Positions 45,533 through 53,474 of a stretch of 64,000 bases of DNA are shown one piece after another. How positions within the stretch are numbered: position 1 is the stretch's first letter; every line of letters begins with the position of its first letter. Location: assembly GCA_002287215.1 (NCBI GenBank), contig LMVO01000001.1, forward strand, positions 1-64,000, read 5' to 3'. This DNA is from Methanocorpusculum parvum. GTDB lineage: Archaea > Halobacteriota > Methanomicrobia > Methanomicrobiales > Methanocorpusculaceae. Both the position numbers and the translations under genes were made by a program. A model generated the notes under the pieces. The model ran no database searches. It was not told where the DNA came from and saw only the letters and a list, made by a program, of their open reading frames with translations.

Positions 45533-46051
45533 ATGACAAAGACGATTCCTTTTGAGGTGGCCGGAAGGGTCGGAGAGATCGAGTTTCGCCGGTATCCGCC
45601 CCTGGTGTTTGCATCGGTCGATACGTCGGGTGATGATTCAGGGTTCAATCTGCTGTTTGCCTATATCACGGGAAAAAACTCGGCGAAGAATGCGATCCCG
45701 ATGACGTCTCCGGTGATCACGGCGGCAAAGATCCCGATGACAGCGCCGGTAGTTTCCGATGCGTCGACGATGTCGTTTGTGATGCCGGCGGGGAAAACCC
45801 CGGAAGAGGTCCCGGAGCCGCTGGACAGTAAGGTGCGGATCGTTCCGGTGCCTGAGCGGGAGGCGGCGGTTATCACGTTCAAGGGAAAAACCCGTGAGGA
45901 GGAGGTGAAGGAGGTTGAGACCCGGCTCTTGAAAGGGCTTCGTGACGCGGGGATAGAGCCGGCGGGAGAGGTGTTTTTGATGCGGTATAATCCGCCCTGG
46001 ACGCCGGGATTTTTGCGGCATAATGAGGTGGGGGTGGAGGTTAAGCGGTGA
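45533..46051 (+). CDS. SOUL heme-binding family protein
   Basis: Protein of 172 residues of the SOUL/HEBP family: EIEFRRYPPLVFASVDT, then GFNLLFAYITGKNSAKNAIP, MTSPVITAAKIPMTAPVVSD and the C-terminal FLMRYNPPWTPGFLRHNEV. Eukaryotic members bind heme or porphyrin; archaeal members probably bind a tetrapyrrole, which in a methanogen could be heme, F430 or a corrinoid precursor. The start follows GGAGGAGAGGGT, a good ribosome binding site. It has no signal peptide, so it is cytosolic. Confidence 0.92.
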   Translation: MTKTIPFEVAGRVGEIEFRRYPPLVFASVDTSGDDSGFNLLFAYITGKNSAKNAIPMTSPVITAAKIPMTAPVVSDASTMSFVMPAGKTPEEVPEPLDSKVRIVPVPEREAAVITFKGKTREEEVKEVETRLLKGLRDAGIEPAGEVFLMRYNPPWTPGFLRHNEVGVEVKR

Positions 46052-46077
46052 AATCGTAATCGAGTCCGAAAGAGACT

Positions 46078-47127
46078 TCAGACCTTATAACGGAATTTGT
46101 TTGCGAGTTTGTTTACCGCTGCATCTGTTAAAATCGGATCTCTGTTACAGATATATCTGGCAATATAATTGTGAGATAATACCTTTGTATGTCGATTATT
46201 ATCACAAGGAGGTATTCTGGACCCGGTAACGACAATTATTGACTCTACTGAATGAGCTAAATTATTATTTTTTAAATAACGATATACAAGATAATTGCCT
46301 CTTTTGATTTGGTCATACGGCGTATATGTTCCGTCATTAAAAACTGATTCTGTATAACTTCCACTCCAATTCTTTGTTTCAATGACGTACAATCCCGTGG
46401 GTCCTACTACAAGATGGTCAATTTGAGCAGACTTCAAATATGAACCGTCAAATTTAATGTAATCCCTCAATTCAATGTACACATCATTCAAAAGACAATA
46501 ATCATCAGATAGTTCGCATAAATTTTGAATAACTGCCAGCTCTCCCACAGCCCCTTTATATTCATTTGAGTTCGCAATTCCCTCCAATTTATTCATTTGC
46601 ATTACTATATTGGAGAGTCTGGACTCAACTTCTTTCTCCGTGTTGTTTTCGAGATAGTTCAATTGACGTTTTAATGATTCAAGTGATGACAGTGAATATT
46701 TTTGTCGTTTGTTAATTTCAATATCGGGCTCTGTCTCTAAGTGATTTAATCTCTTCATTGAACGACGTAATTTCAATGTGCTGAAAATATACTTGAGCAG
46801 GTGTCTTATTTCGAATTTGATTACCTGCAGGTCTTCTATTTCTTCTCTCAAAATCTCTTTTTCGCTTTCAATATCTTCCACGATCTGAGATTTTTGTACT
46901 TCGAGAGTTTTTTCAGAAGTATCAATATTTCTCTTTAAGTCGTCTATTTCGAGGGTAATTTGATCGTATGTTATTGATTTTCCCTCACGGTATTGTTCTT
47001 TTGTCTCATCCAAAAGTAAGTCTATTTCATTTAAATTTTCTATGGAAAATCCTGCTCTTTTGGCAAGGATTATTACGCTTTTCTCCGCTCCGGATTTTCC
47101 ATATTGTATTACCACGGAAAAATACAC
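46078..47127 (-). CDS. NERD-domain protein with a long coiled coil
   Basis: Protein of 349 residues. Residues about 25-185 are charged coiled coil (EIDDLKRNIDTSEKTLEVQK). Residues about 188-310 form a nuclease-related NERD domain: GAVGELAVIQNL, QIDHLVVGPTGLYVIETKNW, the last carrying the D...ExK active-site pattern of PD-(D/E)XK nucleases. The gene is AT-rich and lies beside tRNA-Leu, fitting mobile or defence DNA. A DNA or RNA nuclease activity is expected but unproven. Confidence 0.85.
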   Translation of the reverse strand: MYFSVVIQYGKSGAEKSVIILAKRAGFSIENLNEIDLLLDETKEQYREGKSITYDQITLEIDDLKRNIDTSEKTLEVQKSQIVEDIESEKEILREEIEDLQVIKFEIRHLLKYIFSTLKLRRSMKRLNHLETEPDIEINKRQKYSLSSLESLKRQLNYLENNTEKEVESRLSNIVMQMNKLEGIANSNEYKGAVGELAVIQNLCELSDDYCLLNDVYIELRDYIKFDGSYLKSAQIDHLVVGPTGLYVIETKNWSGSYTESVFNDGTYTPYDQIKRGNYLVYRYLKNNNLAHSVESIIVVTGSRIPPCDNNRHTKVLSHNYIARYICNRDPILTDAAVNKLANKFRYKV

Positions 47128-47299
47128 CTTTGTTTAACTATTTTAACTATTAATTGAGAAATTATGGATTTATGCACGTTTTACAATATGCGACCAATCG
47201 ATTTATTGTTTTCTCTCCAAAATTTCATGATATTTTTGATGGTACCTAGTTTTCAAAAATGCAGACTGTGTTCTCTTGTAGATATTCTAAAAAATCAAA

Positions 47300-47381
47300 T
47301 GCGAGGGGAGGGATTCGAACCCGCGAACTACTTAAGAACAGATCTTGAGTCAGTCTCCGTTGGCCACTTGGATACCCTCGC
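47300..47381 (-). tRNA. tRNA-Leu (anticodon CAA)
   Basis: Class II tRNA, 82 nt, read on the minus strand. Acceptor GCGAGGG pairs perfectly with CCCTCGC and is followed by discriminator A; CCA is not encoded. D-stem TCC/GGA, anticodon loop CTCAAGA with anticodon CAA (codon UUG), a 13-nt variable region and T-loop TTCGAAT follow. Two stem mismatches are visible: T-T in the anticodon stem and C-T in the T-stem. It is probably functional, but these mismatches deserve a check. Flanks 47128-47299 hold nothing else I can name. Confidence 0.85.
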
Positions 47382-47499
47382 GAGAATACTTGTACATATT
47401 GGCTATGGGTTCTAATGAAGCTGTCGTCTTTCGGCGGTCAGTTCATCTTATGAGAAGACTGACATCACTCTTTTTGCATGAGATTTGGTTTTGGACGTG

Positions 47500-47590
47500 T
47501 CGGGTTGGGTGTGAATACCTGAGATTATTCTCGGCGGGATTTCTCATGTGTCCGCATCCGGCAATACCCTTCCTGAGATATGATCCCATG
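47500..47590. repeat. Degenerate palindromic element, copy D
   Basis: GGGTTGGGTGTGAATACCTG, TTTCTCATGTGTCC and CAATACCCTTCC resemble the inner right arm of elements B and C, but neither terminal repeat is preserved. Probably an eroded copy next to the tRNA. Confidence 0.35.
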
Positions 47591-47595
47591 AATTA

Positions 47596-47837
47596 GTGTC
47601 ACATTTTTCTCAAAACCCTGGGAAAAATTTCAAACACCTAATTCTAACCCTTAATACTACAAAAAAGAGAGTTTCGGGAAAAACCTGACACAACACAATA
47701 AACCCACCACATGTCCTCTTTTTTAAAAATTCAGCCAAAATGTGCCTGATTTTGGTGTCACCATCATTTTTCAAAACATGACACCAAATTCCCTCCAAAA
47801 AAGAGGTGTCACGTTTTTCAAAAACCAACGTGACACC
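47596..47837. repeat. GTGTCAC palindromes, candidate origin of an integrated element
   Basis: The heptamer GTGTCAC or its complement recurs within 250 bp. Two large inverted repeats stand out: TTTGGTGTCA/TGACACCAAA (47751-47788, perfect 10-bp arms) and GGTGTCACGTT/AACGTGACACC (47805-47837, perfect 11-bp arms). Single half-sites lie at 47596-47602 and 47686-47691. The spacers share the run TTTTTCAAAA. The array directly abuts the 3' end of the SF3 helicase gene, as iterons do beside replication genes. Confidence 0.6.
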
Positions 47838-47847
47838 AAACACACCT

Positions 47848-49731
47848 CTATTTCAGCCGGCACTTGAAATACCGCTGACTGTTTGTCCGCAGTTCATCAA
47901 ACCCGTACACCCGCATGCCCTTAAACAGCGCCCTCTTCTCCTTCTCCGACAGACCCTGCCGGAAATTCACCTGCGAATACTCATCATACCCCGGCATCTG
48001 GATCTTCGAAAGCCCCACCGGAATATCATGCCTGGCACACCACGAAATATACGCCTCCTCCAGCTCCAGACGGGACACCCGTCCTGTCTCCGACTTCTCC
48101 ACACACTCCTCAATGAACGCCGACACCTCGAACCCTGCAAGCAGCTCATTCTGCGTCGAAGCACAAAACGCCGGAACCGGCAAAAGACCTTCCTTCGTAT
48201 ATGCGATAAGCTCATCCACCATCATCGAAAAGATCGCATCCTTCTCTGCAAGCAAAGACTCCCGGATATCCTTCACCCGCTCATCCCCCGCAAACAGATG
48301 CGGAAACGGGATCGTTTTCAGCCGGCGCAGCAGGGCAAAATCCAGCGTCTTATCGAATCTCGGCAGCTCATTCGTCACCCCCACCGGCGTGCAGACCACC
48401 TTCTGCGGCCGCGACTTCGCATACATATCCCGAAACCGGCTCGTCATCGCGTCCCCAGTCAGCGCTTTTACCGTATCGGCACTGATCCTGCCGCCCCGGG
48501 ACTCCTCATCGCTCGCCTCCGAGATCAGCATCGCACGCTTCGAAAGCGACCGGGAAATACCCGACGCCGGCCGGTCCTCGGACCCTGCATACAGCTCGCG
48601 GACCGACGCCTCCGACATCTCCGATCCGAAGATCTCCCGCAGCACGTCGATCGTCGTCGACTTCCCGTTGCTTCCCTTTCCCCACAGGAAAAGGATGATC
48701 TGCTCGGGATTTCCCGGATACAGCAGATAGCCCGTCAGCCGCAGAAAAAACCGGCCGAGCTCCATCATCCGAAGCGTCCGCTCCTCCTCGGAAAGGCCGC
48801 TCGTGTTGTCGTCAAACACCTTTTTGAGGTGGTCGATGAACGCCTGCGAGCGAAGCCCGGGCGTATAGATCAGATCGAAGTAGATCAGGGGATACTTCTC
48901 CCGGATCGAGTCGCACGCCCAGATCGGGATGAACTCGCCGGTTTTACAGTCGATCGCACCGTTTTTGCAGGTGATATACCGGCCGTCAGAGGCTTCGGTA
49001 AGATTCACCTGCATGGACGAGCCTTCGATCATCTTCCGGAGAGCCACCTGTTTTGTGTGGTTTTTGCTGAGGTTCAGGTGATTCTGGAGCTGAGCAACGA
49101 GGTTTCGCATCTCGGGGGTGTTTTCGTTTTCTGCCCGCCGGTTCCAGTATTTCTGTTCTTCTTCGATGCTTTTGCCGATGAACCGGAGGGTTTTGCCGAT
49201 TTTGTCGCCGGCAGGTTCCCAGTGATTGTTGATAAAGGCATACCATTCGCCGCTCGCGACGTCGTAGACAAGGTGGCCGGCGGCTTCTTTTTCGAATCTG
49301 ACGGCGTTTCCTTCGTCGTTGAGGGAGTTCAGCAAAGCTTCGGGTGTGGGGAGCTGCCGGCGGGTCATGGTCTTTCGCTCCCAGGGCGGGGCACAAGACG
49401 GGTCGAAGAACCGGAGAAGGAACGCTTTTTCGGGGCCTTCGGGTTCATTGTCCGTGATGTGTTCTTTGACGGCCCGACGAAGATCGGGGCCGGTATCGAA
49501 GGTGGTGATTATGTCGACGAGTTCGCCGTTTTTATACAGACCGAACCGGTAGGCGCTCAAATCCAGGTTGACACCGGGATGTTCGGGCGAGAGTTGTTCT
49601 GTGATCGTTTCGTGATGCTTTACTGTGTAAGGCATCGGCAGGGTTGTTTGTGTTTTAATCAAGGCTAGGTTGTCACTCCTTTTCTTCGTTTTATCAAATG
49701 TATCATGATATACAGAATAATTAGATAGCAT
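47848..49731 (-). CDS. Phage/plasmid-type SF3 helicase (P4 family DNA primase/helicase)
   Basis: Protein of 627 residues. A D5_N-like region (about 200-320; NGAIDCKTGEFIPIWACDSI, SFIDHLKKVF-like helices) precedes the SF3 helicase core with Walker A GKGSNGKST (about 346-354), a B motif in RAMLISEASDE and the C motif region TPVGVTNELPRFD, where Asn is the sensor. Replication initiators of this type belong to viruses, plasmids and integrated elements, so this marks foreign DNA. The first about 200 residues lack an obvious primase motif. A palindrome array at its 3' end may be its target. Divergent from the ribbon-helix-helix gene. Confidence 0.85.
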   Translation of the reverse strand: MLSNYSVYHDTFDKTKKRSDNLALIKTQTTLPMPYTVKHHETITEQLSPEHPGVNLDLSAYRFGLYKNGELVDIITTFDTGPDLRRAVKEHITDNEPEGPEKAFLLRFFDPSCAPPWERKTMTRRQLPTPEALLNSLNDEGNAVRFEKEAAGHLVYDVASGEWYAFINNHWEPAGDKIGKTLRFIGKSIEEEQKYWNRRAENENTPEMRNLVAQLQNHLNLSKNHTKQVALRKMIEGSSMQVNLTEASDGRYITCKNGAIDCKTGEFIPIWACDSIREKYPLIYFDLIYTPGLRSQAFIDHLKKVFDDNTSGLSEEERTLRMMELGRFFLRLTGYLLYPGNPEQIILFLWGKGSNGKSTTIDVLREIFGSEMSEASVRELYAGSEDRPASGISRSLSKRAMLISEASDEESRGGRISADTVKALTGDAMTSRFRDMYAKSRPQKVVCTPVGVTNELPRFDKTLDFALLRRLKTIPFPHLFAGDERVKDIRESLLAEKDAIFSMMVDELIAYTKEGLLPVPAFCASTQNELLAGFEVSAFIEECVEKSETGRVSRLELEEAYISWCARHDIPVGLSKIQMPGYDEYSQVNFRQGLSEKEKRALFKGMRVYGFDELRTNSQRYFKCRLK

Positions 49732-49772
49732 AGTATTTATAGCTATAACCCGTATATGTAAATAGATACATT

Positions 49773-50165
49773 ATGTCTGAAGAAAGAAACGATGATCAGA
49801 TCCTGATCCGGCTCCCGAAGAACCTGAAGATGCAGCTGGAAACGGCGGCACGCGTGGAAGGGACGACGGTTCAGGATTGGGTGCGAAAAGCGATGGTGAA
49901 TCGGATCAGTCTGCTGAATGTGTGCCCGGCGTGCGGCACGGTGAATTCAGGGACGGCGAAGTTCTGTAATGAGTGCGGGGCGAGTCTGAAGGATAGTAAG
50001 AGGTCGATGTATTTCGCGTGGCTGAAGGATCTGCTGAGGGAGGAGCTTGAGGAAGGACGGGATCTTGACGCGGTTCTGGCGTTTCTGGATGATTCGGCAG
50101 GGGTGATGGAGGGGCTGGAGAAGAAGGGGAAGTCGATCGTGCGGACGGAGGTAAGGAGGGAGTAG
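49773..50165 (+). CDS. Ribbon-helix-helix/zinc-ribbon protein
   Basis: Protein of 130 residues. The N-terminal 45 residues look like a ribbon-helix-helix DNA-binding unit (ILIRLPKNLKMQLETAARVE then TVQDWVRKAM). A zinc ribbon follows at about 49-70 (CPACGTVNSGTAKFCNECG). The last 55 residues are helical and charged. It is divergent from the helicase; their 41-bp gap (ATTTATAGCTATAACC) must hold both promoters, so self-regulation of this pair is likely. A copy-number or transcription regulator of the element is my inference. Confidence 0.7.
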   Translation: MSEERNDDQILIRLPKNLKMQLETAARVEGTTVQDWVRKAMVNRISLLNVCPACGTVNSGTAKFCNECGASLKDSKRSMYFAWLKDLLREELEEGRDLDAVLAFLDDSAGVMEGLEKKGKSIVRTEVRRE

Positions 50166-50210
50166 GGGATCCCCTCAATCCTCCAAGGTTATTGGAACGC
50201 GTAGGTTTTC

Positions 50211-51278
50211 TTATTTAATATCGTATTTTTTAACAGTATCCCGAAGTTGCGAGGCGTATTTGTAAATATCCGGAATTGAATTAATAACCTGCCTCTCCTC
50301 TTTTTCATTATTAAATAACCCAATATAGCGCTTTGTTTCACTGTTAAAATATAACCGGCAAATTGGTTTTCTATTTGTATCATCCAAAATGATGCTGCAA
50401 TACGATTTTACATCTCTCATTATGACCCGTTCAGGAGCAACGATATCACTCAGTATTGCACGAATGATGTAGAACCCTTCTATCTCACTTTGGGTTGTAG
50501 TAATTTCAGAATCATCTTCAATGATGCCTTCGTCCACTGGTTTTTCTTCTGGTTTTTCAGATAGTTCAGGAGCCATGGCAGATTTCAGCCGCTCATTTAT
50601 TACATCATTGATATACTGGTTCAAAGCACGTTTGGTGATTTCGGTAAAGTTACTAACCATATTTTTAGTGAGCCGGCCGTCATAAATCTGATGAGCAAAG
50701 TATTGCACGATCTCTTGTGATGGAGATTCCATATCCTGAGCGAGAATTTGTTTTATCTCCTTGATATATTTCATGTTCAATGCTGAGGGGAGGATTTTGT
50801 CAACATTGAAAGATTCCTTTCTAAACTGTTTGAGTGTCTCAATATTCTGATCAGTGAGGTTTACCATATCCAATTCAAGAAAGGGCTTTGTATCCATCTT
50901 GTTTGGAGCATCAATATCAGAGAAAAACAAATATTTCTTACCATTAGTAAGGATCCCAAGTTTTGCCGGAACAACGGAAAAATACCGGAAAAGTTGTGAC
51001 ATGTGTATTGATGCTAAATCAACATCAAAAGATTTACACTCGATTAATATTACAGGTTTCCCCTCTTTCATAATCGCATAATCAACTTTCTCTCCTTTTT
51101 TTGTTCCAACATCTGCTATGCACTCAGGGCATACCTCGCTTGGATCAAATACATTATAGCCAAGAATTTGAAGAAAAGGTAAAATTAATCCATTTTTTGT
51201 TGCTTCTTCTGTTTTTACACTCTCGATAATTTTTGGAATGCGAACTGAAAAAGCGCGTAGTTGATCGTTAAAATCCAT
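50211..51278 (-). CDS. HsdR-N/PD-(D/E)XK nuclease-like protein
   Basis: Protein of 355 residues. The first about 170 residues match the type I restriction R-subunit N-terminal nuclease domain: helix with E25, LILPFLQILGYNVFDPSEV, and the catalytic core D66...ECK (Glu80, Lys82) in GKPVILIECKSF. No helicase motor follows, so this is a stand-alone relative, frequent in phages and archaeal elements. The C-terminal half (about 180-355) is unassigned. AT-rich like the NERD gene. It may act in defence or in element replication. Confidence 0.8.
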   Translation of the reverse strand: MDFNDQLRAFSVRIPKIIESVKTEEATKNGLILPFLQILGYNVFDPSEVCPECIADVGTKKGEKVDYAIMKEGKPVILIECKSFDVDLASIHMSQLFRYFSVVPAKLGILTNGKKYLFFSDIDAPNKMDTKPFLELDMVNLTDQNIETLKQFRKESFNVDKILPSALNMKYIKEIKQILAQDMESPSQEIVQYFAHQIYDGRLTKNMVSNFTEITKRALNQYINDVINERLKSAMAPELSEKPEEKPVDEGIIEDDSEITTTQSEIEGFYIIRAILSDIVAPERVIMRDVKSYCSIILDDTNRKPICRLYFNSETKRYIGLFNNEKEERQVINSIPDIYKYASQLRDTVKKYDIK

Positions 51279-51340
51279 TAAAATTCACAAGTTAATGATA
51301 TAGTCCAAAAATATATAGTTGTTTCCCCAAATATTCTAGA

Positions 51341-51566
51341 TGGGAGTTACGTGGTGTTGTGATCTCGACTGACACCAACTGACGTACGTATAAGATGTAT
51401 TTCGATTTCGTGTAACGCTGGGTTTGGATGTATGAGATATTCCACCGCGAATAAGCCCAAGCGGGCAAAGCCCGCTTGGGCTTATTCGCGGTTAAATAAT
51501 CTCTTGTGTCTACACCCAGTAATACCCTTTCCGAATTGGATTCAGAATAACACCGCGTAACTCCTA
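51341..51566. repeat. Palindromic MITE-like element, copy C (226 bp)
   Basis: Ends TGGGAGTTACGTGGTGTT (51341-51358) and AACACCGCGTAACTCCTA (51549-51566) are inverted repeats. CTGACGTACGTA followed by AGATGTA(T/C)TTCGATTTCG is shared with copy A. The centre is a perfect 23-bp-arm hairpin (51444-51466 with 51470-51492, loop AAA). The right arm carries CACCCAGTAATACCC and CCGAATTGGATT, as in B. It fills the gap 51279-51597; no gene seen there. Confidence 0.75.
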
Positions 51567-51597
51567 CTAAAAAACAAAAAAGAGGGCTGACCCCCCC

Positions 51598-51948
51598 TCA
51601 CAGGAAGAACGTCACATACACGATGCCTGCAAAGATCGCCGCGACGATCAATACCGTCACGAGATCTGCCGCATGGTAGACCATCTTTCTCCGGTGCTCC
51701 GACGCTTTCCGGTAGCCCCGCATATCGATCGTCAGACCAAGCGTATCCGCCTTTGCGAGTGAATTCAGCATAAGCGGAAGCATAACCGGGCCAAGCTGCT
51801 TCAGTTTACCGATAACGCCTCCTCCGGGAGAGTACCCGCGGGAAAGCTGAGCCTCATTGATCCTGACACCCTCTCTCTGCAGAGTCGGGATAAACCGGAT
51901 CGCGATCGTCAACGGCGGTTCGCAAGCCAACAGCCCCGACCGACTCAT
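51598..51948 (-). pseudogene. EcfT/CbiQ-type ECF transporter component, 5'-truncated relic
   Basis: The frame matches only the C-terminal part of an energy-coupling-factor transmembrane (T) protein: IAIRFIPTLQREGVRINEAQ, LSRGYSP, PLMLNSLAKADTLGLTIDMR with the Ala-Arg-Gly coupling motifs (SRG, MRG). The N-terminal helices are missing. The first about 14 codons of the frame (MSRSGLLACEPP...) are antisense to a surface-protein fragment, so the true homology starts near 51905. No EcfA or S component is nearby. A dead fragment made by deletion. Confidence 0.75.
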
Positions 51949-52015
51949 GACGCCTGGAAACGGTTATTGGGTATATGTCGACACGCAAAGCACGATGACA
52001 GGATTCACGGCGTGA
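51898..52015 (+). pseudogene. Relic of a surface-protein C-terminal domain
   Basis: Frame from about 51898 reads AIVNGGSQANSPDRLMTPGN then GYWVYVDTQSTMTGFTA and stops at 52013-52015. This lines up with AAIIHGGSGAYSPERGMVLG and TGYWIYLDSESIFTELP at the end of the paralogue at 22225. Only the last about 40 residues remain, fused head to head with the EcfT relic, so a deletion removed everything between two old genes. Confidence 0.65.
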
Positions 52016-52057
52016 CAGCAATGAAAAAAACTGTTCATCCCCCTCCTCCCCCTCCCT

Positions 52058-52333
52058 TCATCTCTCCCCGAAACGCGGCCCTTCGACCCGTGCCGGCGGC
52101 CGCTCCCCGCTCCTCACCGGAGCCGGTGCATTATAACACTCCATACACACGATCATACAGTTTCTCACCTCATCCTTCCCCCCTTCAAGAACCGGTTTGA
52201 TATGCCTCGCCTCCCAGCCTCCCCGTCCCTGCGCACTCCCTCTGCTCGCATACACCAGTTTCTTCCCGCAGACCTGACAATACCCGTTCACCCGGTCAAA
52301 CGCGTTTTTCACCACATCTTCTGTAAATGCCAT
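52058..52333 (-). CDS. Small HNH-endonuclease-like protein
   Basis: Protein of 91 residues with an HNH pattern: zinc cysteines in YCQVCGKKL (about 18-23), EARHIKPVLEGGKDEVRNCM (catalytic His and Asn) and CMECY. The domain fills the protein. The C-terminal tail is basic and Pro/Arg-rich. Solo HNH proteins are typical of mobile DNA and defence islands; it closes the accessory region here. Confidence 0.75.
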   Translation of the reverse strand: MAFTEDVVKNAFDRVNGYCQVCGKKLVYASRGSAQGRGGWEARHIKPVLEGGKDEVRNCMIVCMECYNAPAPVRSGERPPARVEGPRFGER

Positions 52334-52469
52334 ATCTTCTCCATTACGTAGGAGTAGGGCACTCTGTCACTATAAACCTATCCATAACTGCTATTTTCAA
52401 AAATCCCGGGATTATGCGGGGAAATGACCCGCAAACTGGCCCCTCATCTAAAAAAATCTCTCCGTTTGG

Positions 52470-53363
52470 TCAGAGAGCCCCTCTCACATTCCGCGTCGCT
52501 ATGCACATCCTTGCTAGCTTCTCGAATGCCGTTTCAGGCGTATGCATCCGAAGACCGCAGTCCGGATCGATCAGAATATTCTTTGCTCCAAACGCATCCA
52601 CGCAGAGCATGATCCGCCGCTCGATCTCCTCAACCGACTCCACGTTTGGATCCGAACTCTTCACACACCCGCAGCCGATCTTCTTCCCCGCAAGATCCCG
52701 CTTCGAAAGGACCGAAAGATTCTCCATCGACACCGCATACTCGAAATCCAGAATATCCACCGGAAGCTTCGTCCAGGAATCCGCGATCTCCCCAAGCATC
52801 CCGCACGTATGGATACACGACGGGGTCTTGATCCCGGCGAAGATTATTTTGAGTGCTTCCCGTGCCGTATCCACAGAGATCGCTCCCGTTGAAAGGATCG
52901 GCTCATCCACCTGAATGATCGAAACCCCCGTCTCCGCAAGAAACTTCGCTTCCTGATGCAGAGCGGCCGCAAGATCCATCACCACCTCCTCCTTATTCCG
53001 GTAGATCGGCGTATTCACCTGCAAAGCATACGCAAGCGTGCAGGGGCCTGTCAGGATCCCCTTCACATACTTCGTCTGCGTCAAAGCATACTTCGTATCG
53101 CCCACCGTGATCGGCTTATCGGCCGCCCCGATCCTGCCGACGACCGTCTTTTCAGAGATCCCCGGCAGCTTCGAAACGAATGCCTGCACCATATCCGATC
53201 TCACCTGCCCGTCGGAGATGATATCCACCCCTGCTCTCAGCTGCTCTGCTACTGCAAACTGAACCGCTTTTTTATACGGGTCTATAAGGGACGAAAGTCC
53301 CGTCCCTTTCACGCAGGGAAACGAACCGACGACCGTCGTCGGCATAAGGCACGGCAGATCCAT
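52470..53363 (-). CDS. metE: Archaeal core-type methionine synthase (MetE C-terminal family)
   Basis: Protein of 297 residues from ATG 53363 (the open frame runs to 53432; a start at 53345 is also possible), equal to the catalytic half of bacterial MetE. PTTVVGSFPCVKGTG opens the barrel. Zinc ligands are in CIHTCGMLGE (His, Cys) and the cysteine-rich GCGCVKS. SIIQVDEPILSTG carries the substrate acidic residue. Archaeal members use methylcobalamin or a corrinoid protein as methyl donor rather than folate. It transfers the methyl group to homocysteine. A TATATAATC-like box lies near 53432 on the minus strand. Confidence 0.92.
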   Translation of the reverse strand: MDLPCLMPTTVVGSFPCVKGTGLSSLIDPYKKAVQFAVAEQLRAGVDIISDGQVRSDMVQAFVSKLPGISEKTVVGRIGAADKPITVGDTKYALTQTKYVKGILTGPCTLAYALQVNTPIYRNKEEVVMDLAAALHQEAKFLAETGVSIIQVDEPILSTGAISVDTAREALKIIFAGIKTPSCIHTCGMLGEIADSWTKLPVDILDFEYAVSMENLSVLSKRDLAGKKIGCGCVKSSDPNVESVEEIERRIMLCVDAFGAKNILIDPDCGLRMHTPETAFEKLARMCIATRNVRGAL

Positions 53364-53474
53364 GATAAAGTAGGTCGTCCTGTGCAGATAAAAATCCTCT
53401 GGATCCGGTCTTCCCGATTTTGCCTCGACCAAAGATTATATCAACGCTCAAAGGAATCTATTCATTAGTCACCC

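Noticed and set aside
47806-49668. 620-residue plus-strand frame opposite the SF3 helicase
   Set aside because: Arg/His/Pro-rich composition, no domain; it mirrors the helicase gene, whose Walker motifs are clear on the minus strand.
36930-51566. A CRISPR array formed by the short hairpin repeats
   Set aside because: Repeats are irregularly spaced, differ in sequence and lack uniform spacers; no cas gene is in the window.
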